From the NCBI GenBank assembly GCA_011033025.1, contig WFMF01000170.1, positions 292,896 to 356,895 on the forward strand: a DNA stretch of 64,000 bases. Reading direction: 5' to 3'. The position numbers and the translations under genes were made by a program. Positions 44,901 through 56,900 of the stretch are shown in pieces. Source of the stretch: Beroe forskalii (lineage: Eukaryota; Ctenophora; Nuda; Beroida; Beroidae). The notes beneath the pieces are model-generated. The model saw nothing but the letters and a program-made list of their open reading frames with translations. It was not told where the DNA came from and ran no database searches. Each line of letters opens with the position of its first letter. The stretch's first letter is position 1.

Positions 44901-47900
44901 TTGATTTCAATTTTGTGTGCTGTTTGTCAACATTGATAATATCATAATATTCTATTTAAGTAACAAAACAATCCTGTTTTTGAAAATCTCGATATCAACA
45001 TATTTTCCGTTTTAAAAATGGGCGTGGTCGAAAGACGGGTTGGGCGTGGTCCTACTCGTTCAGGACCAAAAATAAACTTAGTACGATCCTACGGTTTATA
45101 TTAGAGTAACCACTTTCCAAGGGGATTAAAAGAAAGTATCATGGTCAAAAATCGATTTTTACGATTTTTGCCTGTATAAGGAAGCCCAAAAAAGGGCGTG
45201 GCCATGCGCAGGGGTAAGATGAACGACTTTTGGGCCAAAATTTTTTCTGGGAGTTATTGACCCCCTAGGTCAACTTTTAAAACAATACCCCTAATTATTT
45301 GACGAAAAAAATGATTTCTGAACCTCCCTACTATACACCACCCTGGTAAACGGTTGTATCGCTATATTTGTTACTGTTTGCTTTCTTGCTGCTCATCAGA
45401 GGTTTCAAGTTATCTGATGTTTTGATGTAGGTTAAAGGACGAACGTTACTTTTTTCGTGGAATTGCAATCAACGATCTTTACATTTGGGTTTGGGGCATT
45501 TATTGTTTGAATTGTTCACACTAAAATGGAATAGAATTAAGCTCAGGGTTGTACAACAATATGCCCTAAAGAACAATATATTATATAACGAGATTTATGT
45601 GTGGAAGAAACCACGGGCACAACCCCAGGAATAACTGAATAAGAATATCAACAATAAAACTTTATCAGCTTCAGAGAAAGTTTTATTCATTAATAATTAC
45701 GAAGTTATGATCCTTGTAATCAGCTAATTATATCCAACTGATCCCCTCCAATCTCCTCACTGCTCCTCTTCCTCCTCTGAGATCCCTTCCTCTGCAGGAA
45801 GGGATACCAGGCTGCATCGAACATCCCACACAGATCCCCCTCATCCCTCCTCCAGTACACATACCCCTTCCTGCCCCAGAAGTCACCCCACGAGTTCTTC
45901 AGAATGTACTCCTTCTCAGTATACCCGACCAGCACTATAGCATGATCTGGTTCAGAGCACTGACCTGCGTTCACTTTAAACGACCCGAACTTGTAGAAGA
46001 GGAGGAAGCTGGAGGAGGAGTCCACACTCACTGAAATGGGAGAAAACACCCGGAGATGGTCCATGACATCCTCGGTGTGCTTCACTTTGTACGGCCACTC
46101 CTGCACCTCGTACCCTGTGATGGCGTTGGTTTTATGTCCGTACTCACAGGGGTGTCGTTTAGGGTAGAGGGTTGTGGGGGATTCCTTCCAGGTACCAAGT
46201 CTCCCTGACCTGTACACGTACTTGTACGCCTCTATAGCATGCCCTCCCTTTCCGTTAATCTGTACCTCCGGACCGTACGTACAGTCATACAGTTCCTGTA
46301 CAGACAGCTCTGTCAGTTTGTGTTTGTAGACAGCAAGCTGCGCCTCTATTGGCACTACCGCCGCGTGCGCCCAGCAGCTGTCTTTCACTTGGAACCTGAC
46401 CGGACCTATCTGTCCATTGAGCCGCCACTCATCGAACTTCAGAGGTCTGGAGAGTCTGATGTCCTCTGGAGGGAGGATACTCCTCAGACTATCAGCCTGC
46501 TCAGCCTCCTCCAGCAACGAGCTGGTGTTCAGACCCCTGAGAGATTCCTGCTCGTACTCTGTTAGATCTGCTGCCAGAGTGACATCCACCCCCCAGTCCA
46601 CCTCCCCTCTCAGCCGCAGGATCTGCTGTAAGGTTGCTGAGAAGAGTTTTAAACGCTCAACTTCCTCATGAGGTGGACGGGTGTACTGGTGTTTGGCGAC
46701 GTAGGTCTTGTATAGGTCACGTAGGACGCAGGGGGAGTCTAAGGCGGACTGAAGGTGTTGGGAGGAGTGGTCCTCCTCTGTAGATAGGGAGGGAGTGAAG
46801 AGGGTGGAGAGGAGATAAAACAGTAGCATTGTGTGGTGTCTTGACAATGGAACTTGTCCTTCTACTATCCTAGTGTGGAGGCCCTCCCTACCCTCTAACC
46901 TTCAAACTTTATTACTAACTTGATTACAGAATCTGAGAACAAAAAGTGCACTCGTGTACCCAAGATTTTATTTGACCACCATCACCTGTAACTTATAAAT
47001 TATTAGTTTTTTGCACAATACTACAATGAAACATAAAGATTAAGATCCTAAAAATGGAATCGAATTTATGAAATTAAAATTGAAAATTAGATCTATGAAC
47101 TTATTTTTCTTCAATAAATTCTGAATTAGGTCTGTTAGAACGGATGCCTTAGCACTTTCAATGTTGAAACCTTAAGGAATTCCTTAGAAAGTGACCTTTT
47201 GAGCTATTCATCGGTAACATGGGCTCAGGCCCCCTAAGATTGTTTCATACCGGGGGCCTTTTTAAAATATAGGATTGAAGAGAGGGAGCCTATTTGTTGT
47301 AGCATCAAATATGAACAGGTATTCGTATGTTTTAGCTAGACGATGTTATGGTGCTTTGATTAACCCTGTTTCCGTTGTGACGGTTGCTTGTACAAACACT
47401 ATCTTCTCTGGGTCACAGCAAGTTTCGAGTACACTTTGCAGTTCTGATAAGTAGGCAACATCAAGTCCACATGAATTACCAACAAGAGGCTAAACTGTTT
47501 GTATGTGAGGCTGTGCTTTTCAAGCGAAGAAAGGATCGATATCCGAAAACTTTTCCATCCAGCGATCAAACCGTTATTAAACCTTCGATAGACCTATCAC
47601 AATAAATGTGTTATCTTCAAATTCGTCTTGCTGGTGTGTTTTCTTCAGATAAACTCTTCAACAGTTGGGACTGTTGTCACATTGTTGCAGGATACTGTAT
47701 TAGCCAAAAGACAAAAATCAGAGACTTGTATTGGACCTGAAACTTCCATGCCTGTTTCTCCGGAAATTTGAATACTTAGAATTTAGATCTCTAAATTAGC
47801 TTCATTGTTTCATTACTAGAATGGCAAACAATCGGAAAATGACCTAATTTGTTTAGATGTAATGTAATTAGGAGCTCTAGGGTCTGGCAAGTATGGATAC

Positions 47901-50900
47901 ATGAACTCATTTTCTTACAGAGTTTGTATATTGTTTTAGTGGGTAGTGGTTTAGCTACGGATTGCGATGTATGTCCTCAATTTGGTGAGTTGTTGGTTTG
48001 ATCTGCCAAAAATGCCTCCAAACTGCCATGATTTGGCAAGTTTATCACACGGTCTACCGCTATCATATTCACTAGTATATAGATAGACACACTGTCCCCA
48101 ATGACCCATGATCCTACTGTAGTAGGGTGCACCAAAAAAATTAAATTTTTGGTGCTCAACCCCTGAGCGATAGATCTCGGTGAGACAAGACCGAGGATAT
48201 CCGGTTTTTTGAAATTGGACCCCGGGAACCCCTGGAGCGTTGACGATTTGTATCGGCCATACTTGTATGGAAGGCGCGGTATGGCGTGACCATCCGCGGA
48301 TTCTACGCGCGCGCTTATATCCGCGCGCGCAAGATTCTGCTGCAGTTCCGCGAGATATAGATCGAAGTAGGGTGTATTTGACCGATATTTGCTAGATCGA
48401 AGTAGGGTGTACTTGACCGTTATTTCAAGGAATTTTCAAATATAGTTTACAACAAAGGCGGAAGGCCGTGTTTATGTGTTTATTGAAATATCACACACTA
48501 GCTCCTAATAATAATGAGGGTGAACCGTGAAGTGGTGATGATGCTGAGCATTTGATAAACATAGTATGGGCTATTGGGGTGGGATGAAGGAAATGACAGG
48601 ACCAGTATGATATGCTGCTGTGCATGTAGAACGACATGGCAGGGGACAATCCTGCTCACTAGGGGACAATGTACATTGTACTCCCGTGTGTACTGTGTAG
48701 TGTCGGTGTGTAACTGTTTATCGCAAGCACACATAACATAAATAACTCTCAAAATTAATGATTCTTGTGAGTAAGGTTACTGCGAATGATTCGCTCCAGG
48801 TTTGCTGTCAGTGTGAAGGAGGCTGTACATGACATTCTTCTTCTTCAAACAGCGGAAGAGCACTGCACTGTTCCGTTCTGGTTCTTCCTGAACTAGTGGA
48901 AGGAAGCATCATCAATGCTCAACTTCGTCTTACCCGTAGAAGTTTGAAGACGGGTGAAGGTGCGGGTTGAGGCTGAGCTGTCCCGGAAGCTCAGCTCAAC
49001 TGCGAGGGAGCAGCAGCTGCAGGGGGATGATGTTGATGGTCAGTACGTCATCGGAGGTGGAGGGGAAGGCAGTTACGGGATCAGGTGATGGGGGAGGAAC
49101 CTCGACGTAACCATAGGCATAAGTTCAGTGCTCGTTACTGACAGGATGAAATGTGATCTGAGAGCTTATTCAGGCTTAGAACTTCAGGCACTAACAGGGT
49201 TCGGATATCCTACATGATCACGCTACATCCATCCTACCCATACACACTTTATCCATCTACCCATACACTCTGACCACGCCTCACATCCATCTATGAATCC
49301 ATCTACCCATAACTCACGCTACATCCATCTTCCCATACACTCACTCTACATCCATCTACCCATACACTGATCACGCTACACCCATCTACCCATACACTCA
49401 CGCTACATCCATCTTCCCATACACTCACGCTACACTCATCTACCCATACACTGATCACGCTGCATCCGTCTACCCATACACTCACGCTACATCCATCTAC
49501 CCATACACTCACGCTACACTCATCTACCCATACACTCACGCTACATCCATCTACCCATACACTCACGCTACACTCATCTACCCATACACTCACGCTACAT
49601 CCATCTACCCATACACTCACGCTACATCCATCTACCCATACACTCACGCTACACTCATCTACCCATACACTCACGCTACATCCATCTACCCATACACTCA
49701 CGCTACACTCATCTACCCATACACTCATGCTACACTCATCTACCCATACACTCACGCTACACTCATCTACCCATACACTCACGCTACATCCATGTACCCA
49801 TACACTCACGCTACACTCATCTACCCATACACTCACGCTACACTCATCTACCCATACACTCCTACATCATCTACCCATACACTCACGCTACACTCCATCT
49901 ACCCATACACTCACGCTACACTCATCTACCCATACACTCACGCCATCTACCATCATCTACACCACATACATCCATCTACCCACACTCATCTACCCATCTA
50001 CCCATACACTCACGCTACACTCATCTACCCATACACTCACGCTACACTCATCTACCCATACACTCACGCTACACTCATCTACCCATACACTCACGCTACA
50101 CTCATCTACCCATACACTCACGCTACACTCATCTACCCATACACTCACGCTACACTCATCTACCCATACACTCACGCTACACTCATCTTACACTCACGCC
50201 TACCCATACACTCACGCTACACTCATCTACCCATACACTCACGCTACACTCATCTACCCATACACTCACGCTACACTCATCTACCCATACACTCACGCTA
50301 CACTCATCTACCCACGCTACACTCATCTACCCATACAAAAAAAACGCTACATCCATCCACTACACTCATCTACACTCATCTACCCACATCTACACCATTA
50401 CACTCATCTACACTCATATACCCATACACTCACGCGTCATCATTTACCTATCCCCATACATTGACGCTACACTCATCTACCCATACACTCACGCTACACT
50501 CATCTATGCAATATCACGCTACACTCATACACTACCCATACTCTTGATCACCCATACAACCATCCATCTAACCCATACACTCATGCTACAGCTCCAAAGG
50601 TTTCCTTATGATACTCCATTTACCCCAGGGAAAACACTCAAACTCATCTACTTGGCCATCCATCTACCCAGTTTTGAACACTCAACACTTCTGGAGGGGA
50701 TTCTTCACACTACAGCTGATCTTCCCATCATACTCTACAGGGCTGCATCCACTTGAACACTCACGTCTACTCATCTACACAATAGGGAACATCCCCATAC
50801 ACGCTACAACTTCCATCTGAAGTGTCCCAGGAGCTATCGTTATCCCAGACTTAGGACATCCATGAATGAGACAAAAGAAAGGACTAGGGCGTTGGTGATG

Positions 50901-53900
50901 CGGGCAGATACCAGCAGTAGGAAGCTCTGTCACGGACGTTCCCATACACTGAGCTCAAAGGTCGTAAATGACATGAAAAGTCCGATCTACCTTTAGCCAC
51001 GACATCCGCAACAGAAGGCCAGTGCCGCCAGCTTCTTACACTGTGAGTTTAAGTGTATACCCATAACTGGTGCTTCCTCATCAGGCCCCTTTAAATTTTA
51101 ATACTTCCACAAGTGGAATAGCACTCTTGGGCTCCAATCCCAGGAAACACTCAGAACAGCCTGAAAAGCACCTTGCTCATAGTCCGACAGAAAGGCCTCG
51201 AACAACCATTAATGACTAAAAAACATCTACCCATGATTTCAACTGCCTGAAAAGGTGCAGATACGATTCTTTGCGTTTATTTGGTAGCAGAGGGTTCATG
51301 TTGCTTGACTCTACGTCTCAACTCAGTCGATGGTGCTACACCTGAACCATACATTCCCAAGCACAGTTGCATGGAGTTTATTGTGCCTATAGAGCTATAG
51401 AGGGGATGTGATGTCATTCAAATGTTGAACTTAGACACCTTGAAGACAATTCGCGGATCGGTAGTTTGATCTATGTTTATTCAAAACATCGGGGGTTGGG
51501 GGGTCAAATGTCGCAGCAATCGTCGAACTGCGACGTTTGACCCCCATTTCCTCTTTAGATTTTATCAGTACTGTAAACAGGGGTGAAGTGTCGGGGGATG
51601 TAGTGTCGGGGGATGTAATGTCGGGGGATGTAATGTCGGGGGGTCAAGTGTCCCTTTACCGGTAAAATGACGGTTCAACAGAGCCTACTGAGCTTACATA
51701 TATACTTCTATAGAAATAAGGAAATAGCATTGCAATCGGGTCACACTTAAGCAATAGTCGATTCACAATACTTGATTAATCTATAACTCGATTAAATCTG
51801 TATTGATTAAATCTTGAAGTTGATTGATCATATATATTTAAATTTGAATCATCCCGTTCACAAGAAGGGGACAATCTCCGAGAATGGGGACAATTACTGA
51901 GTGAGCCGAGAGAGCGTGAGAACTCCCACGTTCTGGGCGACCGATTGTCCCCACTTTTGTCCCCACCTTTGTCCCTCATTCTGGGAAAACAGCGGCTAAA
52001 AAGTATCCTTTGGAGTGAGAATGTTGAGAGACTCATAATGAGCTATCATAGATAATATCAATAGAGCTATCTGTATCAGTCACCACTCAGTTGCAATCAA
52101 ATCCGTTTAATTCAAGTAAATGTTGCGTCCTTTTGTGCATTAGACTCTCGAAATGCTTTTCGAGAGTCTAAAGCGCAAACGGACGCAACATTTAGTTTTA
52201 CGTGTTCTAAACGGATTTGAGTATGGGTGATGAGTGAGGACTGAGCGTAAATTTTCGCTCAGTTACTCAGATAATGAACCTCGCGCTGAACTAAGCGTAA
52301 GAGAACTACCGATTTGCGTTACTTTTCACTCACGCTGTATCCATCTACCCATACCTGGGTACGATGAGTGTACGCGCAAAAGGACGCAAAATTTACGTGT
52401 TATAAACGCATTTGAGTACAACTGAGTGGGGACTGAGTGTATGGGTAGATGAGTGTAGCGTGAGTGTATGGGTAGATGGATGTAGCGTGAGTGTATGGGT
52501 AGACGGATGCAGCGTGATCAGTGTATGGGTAGATGAGTGTAGCGTGAGTGTATGGGAAGATCGATGTAGCGTGAGTGTATGGGTAGATGGATGTAGCGTG
52601 AGTGTATGGGTAGATGGATGTAGCGTGAGTGTATGGGTAGATGGATGCAGCGTGATCAGTGTATGGGTAGATGAGTGTAGCGTGAGTGTATGTGAAGATC
52701 GATGTAGCGTGAGTGTATGGGTAGATGGATGTAGCGTGAGTGTATGGGTAGATGTGTGTAGCGTGAGTGTATGGGTAAAGCGTGAGTGAAAGCAACGCAA
52801 ATCGGTAGTTCTCTTACGCTTAGTTCAGCGCGAGGTTTATTATCTGAGTACTGAGCGAAAGAGGATTAAAAGAGTGTTAATAAAATTAAATTTCAGCTCA
52901 ACATGGGCGAAATACGCAATATTATTCGATTCATACTGTATCACGAGTCGATTCACACGCATGACCCAATCAGGGTCATGTGATCTGTTCCATATCATGA
53001 AGGATATCCGAACCCTGTTAGTGCCGCTAACATACCTGAAGTTCTAAGCCTGAATAAGCTCTCAGATCACATTTCATCCTGTCAGTAACGAGCACTGAAG
53101 TTATGCCTATGGTTACCTCGAGGTTCCTCCCCCATCACCTCCCGTAACTGCCTGCCCTTCACCTCCGATGACGTACTGACCATCAACATCATCCCCTGCA
53201 GCTGCTGCTCCCCCTCGCAGTTGAGCTGAGCTTCCGGGACAGCTCAGCCTCAACCCGCGCCTTCACCCGTCTTCGTACGGGTAAGACGAAGTTGAGCATT
53301 GATGATGCTTCCCTCCACTAGTTCAGGAAGAAACAAAACGGAACAGTGCAGTGCTCTTCCGCTGTTTTTGAAGAAGAAGTGATGTACAGCCTCCTTTAAC
53401 CTGACAGCAAACCGTGCTTGCAATAAATCTATAAATTTTCTGATTACATCCGACCTACAAAAGTCTACAGTTACACACCGACACTACACACACACGGGAG
53501 TACAATGTACATTGTCCCCTAGTGAGCAGGATTGTCCCCTGTCGTTTTTTACATGCACAGCAGCATATCATACTGGTCCTGTCATTTGCTTCATCCCACC
53601 CCAATAGCCCATACTATGTCGATCAGTTTATCAAATGCTCAGCATCATCACCACTTCACGGTTCACCCTCATTAACATTAGCTCATTAGGAGCTAGTGTG
53701 TGATATTTCAATAAACACGGCCTTCCGCCTTTGTTGTAAACTATATTTGAAAATTCCTTGAAATAACGGTCAAGTACACCCTACTTCGATCTAGCAAATA
53801 TCGGTCAAATACACCCTACTTCGATCTATATCTCGCGGAACTGCAGCAGAATCTTGCGCGCGCGGATATAAGCGCGCGCGTAGAATCCGCGGATGGTCAC

Positions 53901-56900
53901 GCCATACCGCGCCTTCCATACAAGTATGGCCGATACAAATCGTCAACGCTCCAGGGGTTCCCGGGGTCCAATTTCAAAAACCGGATATCCTCGGTCTTGT
54001 CTCACCGAGATCTATCGCTCAGGGGTTGAGCACCAAAAATTTACTGTTCAGCTGTTTAGCTGCTCAGTAAACACTGTTCTACTGTTTAGCTGCTCAGTAA
54101 ACACTATTCTACTGTTTAGCTGCTCAGTAAACACTATTCTACTGTTTAGCTGCTCAGTAAACACTGTACAGCTGTTTAGCTGCTCAGTAAACACTGTTCC
54201 ACTGATTAACTGGCAAGCCCTGTAGTTTGTGTAATGTCCGGGGGTCTGTGTTATGCTAAGAAGAGATGGCAAAGTGCAGTGTTTCAGCTCCGCAAGAACT
54301 CCTCCATAGCAAAGCTGGACGTGGACAACGAGGATGAGATCCTTTACGATGGTGAGAAATATTAGAATTATACGTGGGATAAATATTCAGCTTTCAAAGC
54401 AGGTTATCTTGATTGTTGAAATGGTGATTTATGACAGGGAATCTTTGAAGTGATCAACTCATGGAAATAGGCCAGACCGAATATCTTATCCAAACATAGC
54501 ACACTATTCTGTATGTTAAATTGTTAATGCACTGAAACTATTTCGTTTTTCCGCTGAACCTTGTACCCTGTGTTCTCAGGTGTGTTGCTAGTGCAAGTGA
54601 TCTGCGGCACTGATCTGGGGGAGGTGGGAACTAAGCCTGACGTGTACTGCACTCTGGAAGCGGACTGTAACGGAGTGATGTGCAAGAAGACCAAGACTAA
54701 GATAGCCAAGGGGAGCGTCAACCCCATCTGGGATGAGGTATACTGAATATATAATACTCTGATTCCTGGTGATTTATTTGGTGTTCTTCTGTGCTGGATA
54801 CTGATGGCACAGAAATGTGTCCGGCTCCAAAATGTTATCAATATATGACTCCCCTCCCTTACTCCCCTTCTTAACTCCCTCCCTAACACCTCTCTCCTTT
54901 TCAGACAATCTGCATCCCGGCACAAGCATGTCAGTTCCTCCGGATCAGAGCGTATGGAAAGAAGAAGTTCACCGCCCCGATGGAGATAGGAATCAAGCTG
55001 CTTACACTCCTGGACCACAGCCTAGAAGATAACAGTCCCAAACCTCTAGCTGTCAACCTGCAGCCTAAGGTGGGTGGTGAGAAGCTTTCTAGGAGGAATT
55101 AAATCGCCAATAGTATGCCAATAATGTGTTCACTTTCTCAGTTGAAACGTTCATTGCCACGGCTGTATATCATAATATTATGACATTCACACGCCATATC
55201 TATACCGCCCCTGTCTATAATTGGCACATGAATCTTATAAAACAGCTTGACCTTTAGTGTTTTATTGACATGCATTGATCATATTGCAGCACTTCTTTAC
55301 TGAGGTTTGTAGATAAATACATACTATCCTGTCAGGGTCAGATAAAGCTGACGATCCAGCTGCTGTCCCAGGAGATGGCCCGGCAGCGCAAGGAATCCCA
55401 GCACCAGACATTCGGAGTTGCTCTGGAGGAGCTAGCCCTGATCGAGGGTCAGAAGATACCCCCCATCATCCACTCCTGTTTCAGGTGGGCTGCTACCGAG
55501 AGTATTCATTGGAGGGGAGTTTATAAGTCTTATTTGATTTTCCTCGAGTGAAGAAATAGAATTTTCTTCCGACGGACAATTGATGTCCAACCCATCGTTT
55601 GTATTGTTGTTAGGAATTCCAGTGTTTTAGCTCGATTTAAAGTCCCTCAATCTGTCAGGGAGATAGAGAAGCGAGGAGTAACCGAGGAGGGAATCTACAG
55701 AATTAGTGGAATTCTTGGAGAGATCAGACAACTCAAGTCAGCCTTTGACGAGTGTAAGTCAGGAGATTATGTGAATTGTGACTCTCTCATGGAGACATGG
55801 AATTCCGGATGTCAAATTTCGCCTTGCACAGCACCATCTTATCCGAACCCAACTCAAATCAATTGTACCATTTTTCTTCTTCTTACAGTTTTCTGTTACT
55901 GGTAATAGCTATTGCTTGCGCAGGTGCCCGTAACGGAGAGATCCTGGCGTCTGAAGCTGAAGTGAACGTTGTGGCGGGAGTTGTCAAGCAGTTCTTCAGA
56001 GAACTCCCTAAACCCCTCTTTCCTGTGGAGATGTTCCATGACTTTGTGGAACTCCTGGATAGCAAAGGTAACACGTGGACAAAGGATATATAGGTTACAT
56101 ATCAATGCTTCAATGGAATGATTTGAATACGTACGAGTATATACGTAGAAAATTTCTACGTATATACTCGTTGTATCCTACAATCGTTTTCTATCGAAAA
56201 GGGACCCTGTTACTGTACTAATTGGGTTAAAAGGGACTTTGTTGCTCTACTAATTGGGTTTACATACTAAGGAAATAACGAATAACACCCCGTAGAGGAG
56301 TCAGACAAAGAGAAGATGATGAATGCTTTCGGGGACATTCCTGAGCCGAACATCAGTGTCATTGTCCGTCTTATTCAGCACATCAAGTAGTGAGTTTCCT
56401 GTGGAGTGTATTGATGAATAACTAAGTCTGAACATCTTTATTCAAATAATAACACATCTGCTTCAGCTGAATTTGAGTTTCATTGGAAGATGTGAAGCTG
56501 CATTAGGGCCCTCGCCCCTCCTCTGTGCTCCGTATCTAACCCCTTCTTTTTCAGCATTGCTGAGTACCAGCCTAAGAATAAGATGGATCTGAACAACCTG
56601 TGTCTGCTCTTTGGTCCGAATGTAGTGAAGCCGCCCAATAGCAGTGGTCAGCCCACCTGCGAAATGCTGACCAACACTACGCGACAGCAGGTATGATTTG
56701 TCTGAAGTTGTCAGGCCCATTATTTTGAAGGGGATCAGGCAACACCTAATAAGGTAAAATCTATTTAAGATCTGATAGAGACGTCTGCATACTCATCTTA
56801 TGGTATTCCTAAAAAGTCACCAAAATACCCGGGGAATAGTCGTTTGACGCTCACTTCAAGCCAACTATTATCTGCATACAAGGCCTCATTGGGTCGTTAT

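Larger units (their letters stand above)
48143..54044. mobile_element. 5.9-kb foldback element with about 1-kb terminal inverted repeats
   Basis: 48143-49219 and 52998-54044 are inverted repeats, beginning AAATTTTTGGTGCTCAACCC and including CCGCGGATTCTACGCGCGCG. The left-arm locus (near 24975-25015) lacks the whole block. The interior holds 27-bp minisatellite blocks in opposite orientation (49220-50580 and 52430-52790), several palindromes and no recognised gene. The neighbouring ACTGT on both sides could be a short target duplication, but left-end boundaries are blurred by 22 extra bases (48121-48142). Confidence 0.85.

Noticed and set aside
49303-50547. Long open frames (up to 251 codons) rich in THTLTLHSS or YPYTHATL
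   Set aside because: They follow from a 27-bp repeat unit, open in several frames on both strands, with no protein-like composition.
52393-52800. Open frames on both strands across the inverted minisatellite block
   Set aside because: Same repeat artefact as at 49.2-50.6 kb.
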